From NCBI GenBank assembly GCA_949282195.1, contig CASDOW010000012.1, forward strand, positions 1-64,000: 64,000 nt of DNA. The letters run 5' to 3'. The translations under genes were made by a program, and so were the position numbers. The notes under the pieces are model-generated. The model was not told where the DNA came from and did no database searches. It saw only the letters and a program-made list of their open reading frames with translations. Each line of letters starts with the position of its first letter. The stretch's first letter is position 1. Shown piece after piece: positions 33,672 to 43,490 of the stretch. Source of the DNA: an uncultured bacterium (lineage in GTDB: Bacteria > Cyanobacteriota > Vampirovibrionia > Gastranaerophilales > Gastranaerophilaceae).

Positions 33672-36002
33672 TTAAACCATTTTATATACTTTGAATTCTC
33701 CGGGGCGAAGTTCATTAAATGTGATTTCTTTTGTTATGTCGTTTTCAAGTTGTTTTTCAACAAAAAGACATTTGTTTAATTCGTCTAATTCAAAGTCAAA
33801 GTATGAAATAAGCTTTTTGCCTTCCTTGATTTTAACGGTATTATTTTTTGTTATTGTTCCTCTTACGTTTTTCTTTTCGATGTGTCCTAAGTTGTCTTGA
33901 ACATCTTTTATTTCAGAGGGTGAAAAATAATTGGCAACAATTAAATAAGTAGCTTGCTTTTCATCTTTTTTGAGTTTTTGTTTGTCATTATCTGCTACCA
34001 CTTCCCAACATACAAAGCCGTTATTTTCTTGATTATGTAAAACAGCTCTGCCTTGATTTAAGAGTTTGTCGTGTTGAGCAAAATAATTAATGGCGTTAAA
34101 TTTTTCAAAGAAATTCCAATCATAATTTCTTACCATTGATGTTTCTTTTGAAATAATTCTTTCAATTCCGACTTTGGTAAAGCTTTCATCTCCGTCAATT
34201 AATAATGTCGGGCGAGATGCAAATTTTCCGCCGGGGATAAATTTCATCTTAAACCATTTAAATAAAGCTCCTTGAGCGCCCAATTGTCCGGGGTATTGAT
34301 TAATATCTCTAAATTCGCCGTCTTGATTATTATATCCTTTTAGAATAGATAAAGGATTTGATTTTGAATTTTTTTGATTGTAGGTTGATAATCTTAAGTT
34401 ATCGTTTATGATTTGCTCAGGAGTTTTAATGCTTTGAGCAACAATATCATCGCCCCAAAGTAAATCAAATTTCATATCCTTATGATATTCCTTAAAATAT
34501 CCGTCCCATAACATGTATTCAGCTAAGGTTGCAAAATAAGGAATTTTCTTTTTGAGGTTAGCGTTAACTTTACCCAGAACTTTAGCAGGAATTCTATAAC
34601 TCAAGGGTTGACCTTTTTTGTCTTGTGATACTTCATCCACAATGTGGTCAATATGATCGACTCTATAACCGTCAAAATTAAATTCTTTTTGTAGATTTTC
34701 AGTGTAATCTATATAAAAATCAACAACATCATTGTTATATTTATTTAATTCAAAATGATAGAAGTAATATGGAGTTTGGCAGTCTAAATTCGCAAAATGC
34801 GTTACATCTTCACCTTTGTAGTTGTAGTGTTTACATATTGGATATTTAGCGCCTTTGCTCATTTTATCAAAAACGGGAACTCCTGCTGAACACCAAGCAC
34901 CGCCTGACATTGTCCAAAGACCTTGTTTGATTAATTCGTTTACAATTTCGTCTTGGTTTTCGATGTCTGATTCTGATTTAATATGTTTTTTTGCGGTTTT
35001 TGAAATTATTTCTTCCGCCCTTTTTTGAAGTTCTTCTTGTTTTTGAGCAAAGCTCATTTGGTATGAAACTAAAATTTTATATTCTTTGATATCTTTTTCA
35101 ATTTCATCTATGATTTTTTGTTCGGTGGTGTTATATTTCTTATAGTTGCCTTTTAAGTTTTCAAGATATAACTTTTGAACATTTAGTACATCTTCATCTT
35201 TATATGTTCTTTTTTGCATTAACTGGGCGCACAATGCGTTAAAATAGCCTGAAATGCTTTGAATTAGTTCATTTACATCCATCCACCTTGCAACATGGGG
35301 CTTTGATAAAACAATTTTAGAAAATCTTGCAGTTTGGGGCAAAATATCATAAATTACAGGATGATTGCATAATTGCGCTAATTCAATGAATAATTTAACT
35401 TGGCTTGTTGCGTCAAGTCCTAAGAATTTCAACAGATTATCATCTTGTAATTTATCAGATACTTCTGATGATTTTGGTAAATAAGCACAATCAAATTCGC
35501 GCTTAAAGAAAGGAATTAAATATAATGTTGCAGGTAAAATATCCAATTCATCATTTCCGTTGTCTAATGTAATTAAACATTTTACCCAATCAATAAAGTG
35601 CCCAGGGTAATCTGAAGCATTGCCGTCCCCTAGTGCACTTAAAGATAAGAGTTTTATGTTATGACCTTCTTTTTTAAACCAATTTGAATTTTTAATGTTT
35701 CTTCTATATAAAACAGAAGGATTTGAAAAATCTATGAATTTATTTTCGCTATATGTTTTTGCTTTTGTTAATTTTTGAATAAGGCAAAATATTGTTTCAG
35801 AGTCTGTTAACTCTTGCAGAACTTTGAATTGAGGATATGGTAAATAACCATATTTTTCAATGGTTTCCGATAAATATTTTTTTCTGTTTTCACAGATTTC
35901 ATCTATTCTATAAATTTGTGCCATTTTGGCAATTAATAAACTAAGTTCGCAAGACTTAAAATTTGCTTCGTGTCTGTTTTTCTTTGCTAATAAATTCAAC
36001 AT
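33672..36002 (-). CDS. Large GH13 (alpha-amylase superfamily)-like protein
   Basis: The 776-residue cytoplasmic protein has weak but ordered GH13 signatures: HPVIYDILPQ near 214-223 (region I position), FDGYRVDHIDHI at 443-454 with candidate nucleophile Asp449, TLAEYMLWD at 492-500 with candidate acid Glu495, and NYFAQHDK near 640 (region IV). A long, mostly helical insertion (about 240-360) separates regions I and II. The last 90 residues look like a beta C-domain. A glycan-active role is likely, probably on alpha-glucan, but the substrate is unknown. AGAGG precedes the start. Confidence 0.6.
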   Translation of the reverse strand: MLNLLAKKNRHEANFKSCELSLLIAKMAQIYRIDEICENRKKYLSETIEKYGYLPYPQFKVLQELTDSETIFCLIQKLTKAKTYSENKFIDFSNPSVLYRRNIKNSNWFKKEGHNIKLLSLSALGDGNASDYPGHFIDWVKCLITLDNGNDELDILPATLYLIPFFKREFDCAYLPKSSEVSDKLQDDNLLKFLGLDATSQVKLFIELAQLCNHPVIYDILPQTARFSKIVLSKPHVARWMDVNELIQSISGYFNALCAQLMQKRTYKDEDVLNVQKLYLENLKGNYKKYNTTEQKIIDEIEKDIKEYKILVSYQMSFAQKQEELQKRAEEIISKTAKKHIKSESDIENQDEIVNELIKQGLWTMSGGAWCSAGVPVFDKMSKGAKYPICKHYNYKGEDVTHFANLDCQTPYYFYHFELNKYNNDVVDFYIDYTENLQKEFNFDGYRVDHIDHIVDEVSQDKKGQPLSYRIPAKVLGKVNANLKKKIPYFATLAEYMLWDGYFKEYHKDMKFDLLWGDDIVAQSIKTPEQIINDNLRLSTYNQKNSKSNPLSILKGYNNQDGEFRDINQYPGQLGAQGALFKWFKMKFIPGGKFASRPTLLIDGDESFTKVGIERIISKETSMVRNYDWNFFEKFNAINYFAQHDKLLNQGRAVLHNQENNGFVCWEVVADNDKQKLKKDEKQATYLIVANYFSPSEIKDVQDNLGHIEKKNVRGTITKNNTVKIKEGKKLISYFDFELDELNKCLFVEKQLENDITKEITFNELRPGEFKVYKMV

Positions 36003-36074
36003 AAATAACCTCTATCCTAATGAGATTATTGTATCAAAAACACAGCTTTTAATCCGCATTTGATACAATAATTA

Positions 36075-36110
36075 ACAAAAAAACGGTAAAAGATTTATCT
36101 TTTACCGTTT
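36075..36110 (-). terminator. Terminator of the Ehr operon
   Basis: A 14-base-pair perfect inverted repeat (36081-36094 with 36097-36110) is followed on the minus strand by a run of seven T residues counting the arm end. Confidence 0.85.
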
Positions 36111-36127
36111 AAAATTTTCAATTTAAT

Positions 36128-36886
36128 TTATTTTTTTCTTATAAAATCCAATACCGCGTTTATGAAGGTTAATGGGTGTGTCGGGCATCCGGGAATATAT
36201 AAATCAATTTTATATTTATCAATAAATTCTCTATTTAATTCTTGAGAATTTTGGAAAATTCCGCCTGAAATAGCGCAAGCTCCGCACAAAACCACGACCT
36301 TAGGGTCAGGACAAGATTTATAACAATCTTCTAAAGCATAGGCCATATTTTTTGAAATCGGACCTGTAACAACAATGCCGTCTGCGTGGCGAGCTGAGGC
36401 TACAAAGTCAATTCCAAATCTGCCCATGTCAAAATTGGCGTTTCCTGCGGCATTTAATTCCATTTCGCAACCGTTACATCCGCCTGCTGAAACTTGGCGG
36501 AATTTTATTGAACGATTGAAAATTGAATAGATTTCTTTTCTTATTTCAATTGCTTTTTTATTATATTCTTCAGGAGTCATTTCTTCGGTTATAATCAATT
36601 TTTCTCTTTTATCTGCTCCTAATTTATAGTAGTTTGTAAAATCAATTGCGTGGTTTTCGCAAAATCTTTTACATTTGCCGCATAGTGTGCATTTGCCTAA
36701 ATCAATTGACAATGGGTTAACATTTAGTGCGCCTGTTGGGCAAATTTTGGCACATTCGCCACAATTATTGCATTTTGAATTATCGAGTTTCGGTAATCCC
36801 CTAAATGCCGTTCTCATTGGTGCATTTTGAATATCAGGTATAAATTGATTTTTTTGCCATAATTTCATTTTTAAAGTATCAAACAT
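36128..36886 (-). CDS. Ehr complex small subunit with fused 2[4Fe-4S] ferredoxin (HyfI/NuoB-like)
   Basis: The 252-residue protein fuses a two-cluster ferredoxin domain (Cys39, 42, 45, 49 and 66, 69, 72, 76) to a NuoB/HyfI-type subunit. The N2-type cluster ligands are present: GGCNGCE (Cys137, Cys140), VLCGAC (Cys201/204) and IPGCP (Cys234). In the complex I lineage this subunit passes electrons to the quinone or active-site pocket. The fusion merges the roles of HyfH and HyfI. It is the last gene of the operon. Confidence 0.85.
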   Translation of the reverse strand: MFDTLKMKLWQKNQFIPDIQNAPMRTAFRGLPKLDNSKCNNCGECAKICPTGALNVNPLSIDLGKCTLCGKCKRFCENHAIDFTNYYKLGADKREKLIITEEMTPEEYNKKAIEIRKEIYSIFNRSIKFRQVSAGGCNGCEMELNAAGNANFDMGRFGIDFVASARHADGIVVTGPISKNMAYALEDCYKSCPDPKVVVLCGACAISGGIFQNSQELNREFIDKYKIDLYIPGCPTHPLTFINAVLDFIRKK

Positions 36887-36903
36887 AATATTTTTTCCTT
36901 AAA

Positions 36904-38355
36904 TTACAAATCAAATCCACAGTATGAAAGGTCAAATCCTTTGTTGCACAAAGGAAAATCAGAAATTCCGTTTCCTCTTACTGCCATTGATAAACCATAC
37001 CAATTGTTAAAAGACGGGTCTTTAATTTTATAACGTGTTAATTTTCCTGTTTCGTCAGTTGTTGCTATGTGAACTAATTCGCCTCTCCAGCCTTCAACAA
37101 TGCTCAGCGCAAAAGAGTTTGGAATTAAGTTTTTTGCTTCAACTTTGATTTCCTCGTCTTTATAGTTTTCAAGTTTGTTTAGCAATTTTTTAATATATGA
37201 AATAGAATCAATTGTTTCTTTGTATCTTATTCTAAAGCGAGAATATGCGTCATTGGTTGCTTTAAAGGGTTTACGCTCAAAATCTTTATAAAATTCATCA
37301 CAAAAATCAAAGCGAGAATCCAGCTCTAATCCGCAGGCTCTACCCATTAAACCAACTAAATTCAACTCTTGAGCGGTTTCTCTGCTTACTGTACCTGTTT
37401 TTTCAAATCTTGACATAACAGTAGCGCTTTTAAATACGGCCTTTGTCATTTTATTAACTGTCTTTTTAACGCCGTCAAGAACGCTTATAATTTTATCTGA
37501 CATTTCTTTATCAATATCAAAGTTTACACCGCCAAAAGTGATTAATCCTCTGCCAAATCTGCTTCCTGAGATTTCAAGCATAGTATTAATAACTAAAGTT
37601 CTTGTAACGGCATATACTTCCTTGCCCATTAAATAAGCAATATCACCCAAAATTGCGCCCATATCGCCGATATGTATAGCACATCTTTCCATTTCAAGCG
37701 CAATTCTTCTGATTAATTTTGCTTTTGTTGAAATTTTTGTGTCGGATAATTCTTCCATAATTTGTGAATATGCCATATTATAAGCTATAACACTATCACC
37801 GCATATTGATTCAGCTAATTGATTAGAAGGATTTTTAACCATTAAATCTTCGCAGCCCCTGTGTTGATAACCAAGCATAATTTCAAGATTATATACTTTT
37901 TCGCCTTGGCACATAAATCTGAAATGCCCGGGCTCAATAACCCCTGCGTGGATTGGTCCGACTGCCACTTGGTGGGTTGCTTCTCCTTCCATTTCAAAGA
38001 ATTTATAATCATCTTGATTTTTTCTAACAGGTTTTAACCAAGGATGACCTTTTGGTTCAATATTGAATTGTTCGTAAAATTCACGCTCGAACATGTGATA
38101 TTGAGGATTATCTTTTGTAATGGATTCATATTCTTTTATGTTTTTGTTAATCAAGGAAGAAGTTAGTAAAATTTCTCCTTTTTCGTCGTCTGCTAAAGCA
38201 ACAAACAATTTAACATTTTCACCCCAATCACATCCGAAAAATGATAGCGGTCTTAGATTGCTTGCTGCAAGCCTTGCTCTTAGGGCGTCAAGCTCTAAAG
38301 TCGGAATATCCAATAAATTTATTCTTTGATTGTTTTTTATAGTATAGTAATTCAT
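36904..38355 (-). CDS. Ehr complex large subunit (HyfG/NuoCD-like, NiFe ligands lost)
   Basis: The 483-residue protein has a short NuoC-like N-terminal domain (about 1-115) and a NuoD/HycE-like large subunit (EPGHFRF, MLGYQHRGCEDL, ERCAIHIGDMGAI). In a [NiFe]-hydrogenase the first motif is CxxC. Here it is Cys185-Gly-Asp-Ser. The C-terminal DPCxxC is replaced by DPSFNNW at 446-452. At most one of four nickel-iron ligands remains, so hydrogen activation is not expected. This is the hallmark of Ehr complexes. The end FPLCNKGFDLSYCGFDL fits the same group. Confidence 0.88.
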   Translation of the reverse strand: MNYYTIKNNQRINLLDIPTLELDALRARLAASNLRPLSFFGCDWGENVKLFVALADDEKGEILLTSSLINKNIKEYESITKDNPQYHMFEREFYEQFNIEPKGHPWLKPVRKNQDDYKFFEMEGEATHQVAVGPIHAGVIEPGHFRFMCQGEKVYNLEIMLGYQHRGCEDLMVKNPSNQLAESICGDSVIAYNMAYSQIMEELSDTKISTKAKLIRRIALEMERCAIHIGDMGAILGDIAYLMGKEVYAVTRTLVINTMLEISGSRFGRGLITFGGVNFDIDKEMSDKIISVLDGVKKTVNKMTKAVFKSATVMSRFEKTGTVSRETAQELNLVGLMGRACGLELDSRFDFCDEFYKDFERKPFKATNDAYSRFRIRYKETIDSISYIKKLLNKLENYKDEEIKVEAKNLIPNSFALSIVEGWRGELVHIATTDETGKLTRYKIKDPSFNNWYGLSMAVRGNGISDFPLCNKGFDLSYCGFDL

Positions 38356-38376
38356 TTTATCTCCTAACCCTCTAAA

Positions 38377-39810
38377 TTAACCTATAAGGGTATTTTTTAT
38401 AATTACATCTAAAAATTTTGGTATATATACCCCAAGAATGAATGCTAATGTTAACATTGCAACTTGTGGAATATACATTGTTTTTGAAATTTTTGTGATA
38501 TTTTTCTTTGCTAATTCAAATTTTTCTTCACTTTTCTTGCCATATACCATTTTAATAACAACTCTTGCCATTCCAAAAAGAACAACCGTTAGCAAGAATA
38601 AAAACAAAGCGCATAATATAAAATGCTTTTGGATTAAAAACGCTTTTACAATTAAAAATTCACTCAAAAATAACATGCTTGGAGGAAATGCGCAAATTCC
38701 AAGGAAAGAAGCTATCCAAAGCCAAGCTGTTTTCTTGTCGATTAAACCCAATGAACGGATTGATTTAATTCTTTTTGTTTCAAATAATTCTAAAACATTT
38801 CCTGAAGTAAGGAAGAATGAAGCTTTTATTAAAGAATGACCGATTAAATGGATAATTAAGGCAAAATATGCAATTCCGCCTAACGCTGTTGCGATTGCTA
38901 AAATACCCATATTTTCAATTGATGAATAAGCAAGCATTCTTTTGTAGTTTGTTGTGTGATACAAAAATACCGCTGTTACAAATAATGATAAAAAGCCCAT
39001 TATTAAAAGCATAGTTCTTGCGAAAATTACGCAATTAGCACAAAGCATAACTTTATACACATTCAAAATAACTAAAAATGCACAATTTAACAATGTTGCT
39101 GATAATAAGGCTGAAATCGGGCTTGGAGCTTCTGAGTGTGCGTCAGGCAGCCAAAAATGTACAGGTGCAAGACCCATTTTTGTGCCAAGACCAAACAAAA
39201 TAAATACGAAAGATACATTCAACCAAAAATGGCTGAAGGATTTTGCATTGTTCATTAAATCGTTATAATTTAGTGTATTAATATCGCCTGTCGCAATAGT
39301 TAAAAGAATTATGCCCACAAACGCCAGAGCAATACCGATTGAACAGATAAATACATATTTCCAAGCTGCTTCAATAGAGTGTTTTGTTTTATTGAAATAA
39401 ATTAAGTATGCACTTGCTAAAGTTGTGCCTTCAATGAATATCCAAGCTAAGCCAAGGTTATTAGATAAGATACCGCCTGTCATAGAAAAGACAAATATTA
39501 GTATCATTATGCTATATAACATCATTTTTTTAGCGGGAAATTCTTTGGCTAAATTCTTGCTATAACCGCAGTTATAAACGGAAACCGCAAGAAAGACAAT
39601 TGATAATACAAGGTAAAATACAATATTTGACGAACCCAAACCAAAATAATTACATTCGCCCAAAAGTTCGGGTTTTAGAAAATATGCAATACCTACGCTT
39701 GAATGTAAAAGCGCATATAAAGTAATTAATATATTATTTAGTGTATTATTTTTGAAGAAAAATAATATTAAACAAAAAATTATTGGTAATATTAAAACTA
39801 AACTAATCAT
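38377..39810 (-). CDS. Ehr complex antiporter-like subunit (HyfF/NuoN-like)
   Basis: The 477-residue, multi-spanning protein (about 14 helices) belongs to the Mrp/complex I antiporter family. The family segment GTKMGLAPVHFWLPDAHSEAPSPISALLSA has the key lysine and histidine region, and LAYSSIENMGILAIATALGG follows. It is one of two such subunits and is predicted to translocate ions. It overlaps the next upstream gene by eight bases. Confidence 0.87.
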   Translation of the reverse strand: MISLVLILPIIFCLILFFFKNNTLNNILITLYALLHSSVGIAYFLKPELLGECNYFGLGSSNIVFYLVLSIVFLAVSVYNCGYSKNLAKEFPAKKMMLYSIMILIFVFSMTGGILSNNLGLAWIFIEGTTLASAYLIYFNKTKHSIEAAWKYVFICSIGIALAFVGIILLTIATGDINTLNYNDLMNNAKSFSHFWLNVSFVFILFGLGTKMGLAPVHFWLPDAHSEAPSPISALLSATLLNCAFLVILNVYKVMLCANCVIFARTMLLIMGFLSLFVTAVFLYHTTNYKRMLAYSSIENMGILAIATALGGIAYFALIIHLIGHSLIKASFFLTSGNVLELFETKRIKSIRSLGLIDKKTAWLWIASFLGICAFPPSMLFLSEFLIVKAFLIQKHFILCALFLFLLTVVLFGMARVVIKMVYGKKSEEKFELAKKNITKISKTMYIPQVAMLTLAFILGVYIPKFLDVIIKNTLIG

Positions 39811-40453
39811 TGTTTTCGCTATCCTTTAAGTCTGATAAATGTGCTACTTCCATATCCCCAAGTTCTTTGTTGATTTGAGAAACAAATAAACCTAAGATAT
39901 AAATTGCAATAAATACATCCAGTAAAACACCGATGTTAACCAGCATTGGCATTTCTTTTGCAACAGATAACGATAGTAAGAATATACCGTTTTCCATTGT
40001 AATAAATTCAATAACATTTGATAAAATCTTTTGTTTAATTGTAATTAGCCATAAGCTTATTATTATTGTTGCTAAGGCAATTCCAAAACACATTGGATTT
40101 ATCATAGATAAAGAAGGGATATCTAAAACGGAAACCATAAAACCGCCAAATAATATTGCGCTTGAAATAAATAAGCAATAGAAATGGGCGATATTAGCGT
40201 CCGTATCTCTTTTTAGGTGCGTCTTTTTTAAAACTTTATTTAAAAATAAAGGAATTAATATTGCTTTAACAAGCAATGTTTCAATTGTTAAAAATAAAAT
40301 AATAAACCAAGGCATATGATGAAATCCCGCTGCACAAATTAAAAACAGCAATATACCTTGAGCCACAAGGGCGTCAACATGCGCTTTTAATCTACTTGTT
40401 GTAGATAAATAGAGCATTGTTAAACCAAATAATATTATAAAGCCGTTAACCAT
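39803..40453 (-). CDS. Ehr complex membrane subunit (HyfE-like)
   Basis: The 216-residue membrane protein has about six to seven helices and a polar C-terminal tail. Size, position between the HyfC-like and HyfF-like genes, and a NuoK-like pattern (FITMENGIFLLSLSVAKEMPMLVNIGVLLDVF) match HyfE, which fuses NuoJ/K-like elements. The start lies two bases before the HyfC-like gene stop. Confidence 0.8.
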   Translation of the reverse strand: MVNGFIILFGLTMLYLSTTSRLKAHVDALVAQGILLFLICAAGFHHMPWFIILFLTIETLLVKAILIPLFLNKVLKKTHLKRDTDANIAHFYCLFISSAILFGGFMVSVLDIPSLSMINPMCFGIALATIIISLWLITIKQKILSNVIEFITMENGIFLLSLSVAKEMPMLVNIGVLLDVFIAIYILGLFVSQINKELGDMEVAHLSDLKDSENND

Positions 40454-40455
40454 TT

Positions 40456-41385
40456 TTATACTCCATACATTTTTACAGCTACTAAAGAAGCAATAACAAG
40501 AGCAAATGAACTCATTACAAATACAAATTCAAATACGTGGCTCATTCTTAGTCTTGCTATTCCTGATTCAATTGTTCCGACTAAAACAGATATAACAAAC
40601 ATCATTAATAAAAATGCTGCTATTGAAGCGCCTAAGCCTAAACTTGAAGGTAAAATTAAATTAGATATTAATGATGCAAGTAAAAACATTTTCATATATG
40701 CGCTCCATGAAATTAGCGCTAATTCAGATGAGCAATTATCCAATATCATAACTTCGTGAATCATTGTTAATTCCAAGTGTGTGGCAGGGTCATCAACAGG
40801 AACTCTGCAACCTTCGGTTAAAAGCATAATTAATAGTGCTAAAACAGCAAAAATTATTATCAAATAGCCGATACTTCCGGCATTTTGGATTACAAGAGCT
40901 AAACTGTCAAATGTGTATATTTTACACATTGCCATTATTGAAGCAATAACAATAAAAAACGCAGGCTCAATTATTGTTGTAAAACAAGCTTCACGAGATG
41001 CGCCCATTCCTTCAAAGCTGCTTGCTGTTTCCATTGCAGCCAATAAAGAAATAAATTTAGATAAACCCAAGGCATAAGCAAAAATAATTAAACCGCCTTG
41101 AATATTAATTATCGTTGTTCCTCCTACAATCGGAATAAATAAGCAAGCAAAGATTGTGCAAGCAAGACCAACTAAAGGAGAAAATCTGAAAATCCAAGTT
41201 GTTGTGTTTGAAAAGGTTGAGGTTTTTTTCATTAATTTGATAAAATCATATAACGGTTGAAAAACACTTGCGCCTTTTCTTCCTCCAAAGAATGCCTTTG
41301 TTTTTCTGATTATTCCTGTCATTAAAAAAGGAATAACAAGTAAGAATAAAATATTTAAAATTTTCATTAACATTTCTTCTGTCAT
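40456..41385 (-). CDS. Ehr complex membrane subunit (HyfC/NuoH-like)
   Basis: The 309-residue protein has about eight membrane helices. It contains GRKGASVFQPLYDFIKLMKK and LTEGCRVPVDDPATHLELTM, the classic NuoH/HyfC cytoplasmic loops with the conserved acidic residues that couple redox chemistry to ion movement. It follows the HyfB-like gene by 16 bases. Confidence 0.9.
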   Translation of the reverse strand: MTEEMLMKILNILFLLVIPFLMTGIIRKTKAFFGGRKGASVFQPLYDFIKLMKKTSTFSNTTTWIFRFSPLVGLACTIFACLFIPIVGGTTIINIQGGLIIFAYALGLSKFISLLAAMETASSFEGMGASREACFTTIIEPAFFIVIASIMAMCKIYTFDSLALVIQNAGSIGYLIIIFAVLALLIMLLTEGCRVPVDDPATHLELTMIHEVMILDNCSSELALISWSAYMKMFLLASLISNLILPSSLGLGASIAAFLLMMFVISVLVGTIESGIARLRMSHVFEFVFVMSSFALVIASLVAVKMYGV

Positions 41386-41401
41386 AATAAATTATCCTAT
41401 A

Positions 41402-43372
41402 TTAACCTAAAATCAGTGCGGCAATTAAAGCTATTGCCAAGAATATTAACCCTACACGAATGTATTGTTGAATATCTCCGTTTTGAATTTTTTCAAATTT
41501 AGATAAGAATTTTTCATCTAATTTTATTATCGGATTAATAACATAAACTTCTTCAATGTCGTCAAATTCAGCTTCGTAGTGTGCTTCTTTTGGGAATAAT
41601 CCTTTTGCTTTTCTAACATCTGTATTTCTTTTAAATAAAGGTTTTAAAATGCTTGAAAAAGGACTAACGTAAGATGCTGCACTATATTGAACTTTGCTTG
41701 TCAATTTGTTATATCCGCAACCCCAAGTTGAATAAATTTGAGGAGTTTTTGAGATTAATTTTTTAACTATTGTAATAACTAAAATTAAGCCGACAAGAAT
41801 TAAAATATATTTTGAAACAGATGATAAAAATGCAATTGTTTCACCTGCTTGCGGGTTTTCAATTAAAACTGACGCAGGTTTTAGGGCATACTGGAATATA
41901 TATTGAGGAAATAAACCGATTACAAAACAAGCTGAGCCTAATAAACCCATTGGAATTAGCATTGATTTAGGGTTGTCGGTTTCAATACTTTGCGCTTTTT
42001 CGCTTCTTTCAAGACCCAAAAAGGTTATACTTATTGTTTTTGTGAAACATAATATAGCCATCGTTCCAACTAAAGCTAAAGCAGAAAAAGCGAATAGTAT
42101 TGCAATAAATACTCCAAAGTTATCAATTGCCAAAGCTTTAATAAAGCTCAAATATATTAAAAATTCACTTACGAAACCGTTAAAAGGAGGTAGGGCACAA
42201 ATTGCAATACCGCCAATTATAAAACACAATGCAGTCATTGGCATTTTTTTAATCAAACCGCCTAAAACTTCCATATCTTTTGTGTGAGTTTTAACATATA
42301 CACTGCCTGCGCTTAAGAATAATAATTCTTTAAATATTGAGTGGTTTAATATATGAACTAAGCTTCCGCATAAGCCTAAAAGAGCCATTATCGGATGATT
42401 AAAGTATGTTGCTAACATATAAATTGAAATACCGATACCTATAATTCCTATATTTTCAATTGATGAATAAGCAAGCATTTTTTTGATGTCTTTTTGAACT
42501 GTTGCATAAGCAATGCCGTAAAGTGCTGTTATTGCCGTTAAGATTAATATAGCGTATATAACAGCAATTTTTGGAATTGAAGTGAATTGAATTGTTCTTA
42601 AAATACCATAGATACCTGTTTTAATCATAACGCCGCTCATCATTGCACTAACATGAGAGGGTGCTTGAGGGTGGGCATCAGGCAGCCAATTATGGAAAGG
42701 AACAAAACCTGCTTTTATTCCAAAACCGATAAATCCAAAAATAAATATCAAATTTGCCAAATTGGCGTTATCTTTGATTGCTTCTTTGAATGTCATAAAG
42801 TCAAGGCTCATGGCATTTGTTGAAAGTAATACAAAGAATAAAATTATAAATATTACGGATACATGCATATAAACAAGGTATTTAATGCCTGAATTAATAA
42901 CTTCTTTTTTCTCGTGTTCAAAAATAACAAGGAAAAATGAAGATAATGACATTAATTCCCAAATAATTAAAAATAACAATGCGTTTTGACAAGTTACAAC
43001 CAAAAGCATTGAAGCCATTAACATAGCTAAAAATATACAATGAGCTGAAACATCTTTCCCTTTGTTAATGTAAGGAGTTAGATATCCGTTTGAATAAATA
43101 ATTGCCAAAGTTGACATTATTGAAATGAAAATTACAAAAAATGCGCTTAAATTATCAAGCACAAATCTTACATTTTGAAATATGGAACCAAGGTGCAATA
43201 TACATTCTTGATTTCCGACAATTAAGGCTTTAGTTGCTGCGCTAACTGTTGCACAAGCTGCTAAAATTGCTCCGATTGATACACATTTTAATTTTGTTGA
43301 TTGATTTTTGAAAAATAAACTAATAATCGCACTGCAAATTAAAACCGCTATTCCTATAAAATAGTTTTCCAT
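41402..43372 (-). CDS. Ehr complex antiporter-like subunit (HyfB/NuoL-like)
   Basis: The 656-residue protein has about 16 membrane helices. Family motifs are LIIWELMSLSSFFLVIFEHE, GIKAGFVPFHNWLPDAHPQAPSHVSAMMSG and MLAYSSIENIGIIGIGI, followed by LVHILNHSIFKELLFL. It opens the operon, and AGAGG stands eight bases before the ATG. Order (HyfB, C, E, F, G, I) is the standard hydrogenase-4-like order without HyfD. Confidence 0.9.
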   Translation of the reverse strand: MENYFIGIAVLICSAIISLFFKNQSTKLKCVSIGAILAACATVSAATKALIVGNQECILHLGSIFQNVRFVLDNLSAFFVIFISIMSTLAIIYSNGYLTPYINKGKDVSAHCIFLAMLMASMLLVVTCQNALLFLIIWELMSLSSFFLVIFEHEKKEVINSGIKYLVYMHVSVIFIILFFVLLSTNAMSLDFMTFKEAIKDNANLANLIFIFGFIGFGIKAGFVPFHNWLPDAHPQAPSHVSAMMSGVMIKTGIYGILRTIQFTSIPKIAVIYAILILTAITALYGIAYATVQKDIKKMLAYSSIENIGIIGIGISIYMLATYFNHPIMALLGLCGSLVHILNHSIFKELLFLSAGSVYVKTHTKDMEVLGGLIKKMPMTALCFIIGGIAICALPPFNGFVSEFLIYLSFIKALAIDNFGVFIAILFAFSALALVGTMAILCFTKTISITFLGLERSEKAQSIETDNPKSMLIPMGLLGSACFVIGLFPQYIFQYALKPASVLIENPQAGETIAFLSSVSKYILILVGLILVITIVKKLISKTPQIYSTWGCGYNKLTSKVQYSAASYVSPFSSILKPLFKRNTDVRKAKGLFPKEAHYEAEFDDIEEVYVINPIIKLDEKFLSKFEKIQNGDIQQYIRVGLIFLAIALIAALILG

Positions 43373-43490
43373 TGTTTCCTCTTTTTTGTTAATAGTAATT
43401 CAGCTAACTTTTTAATTTTGTATCAAATAGAAATCATAATCAAGATGAAAATACGAGTTTGAAAAATTATTTTTTTGAATATATGTTTTT

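Noticed and set aside
36904-38355. Annotation as a [NiFe]-hydrogenase large subunit
   Set aside because: Three of the four nickel-iron cysteine ligands are absent (CGDS, DPSFNNW).
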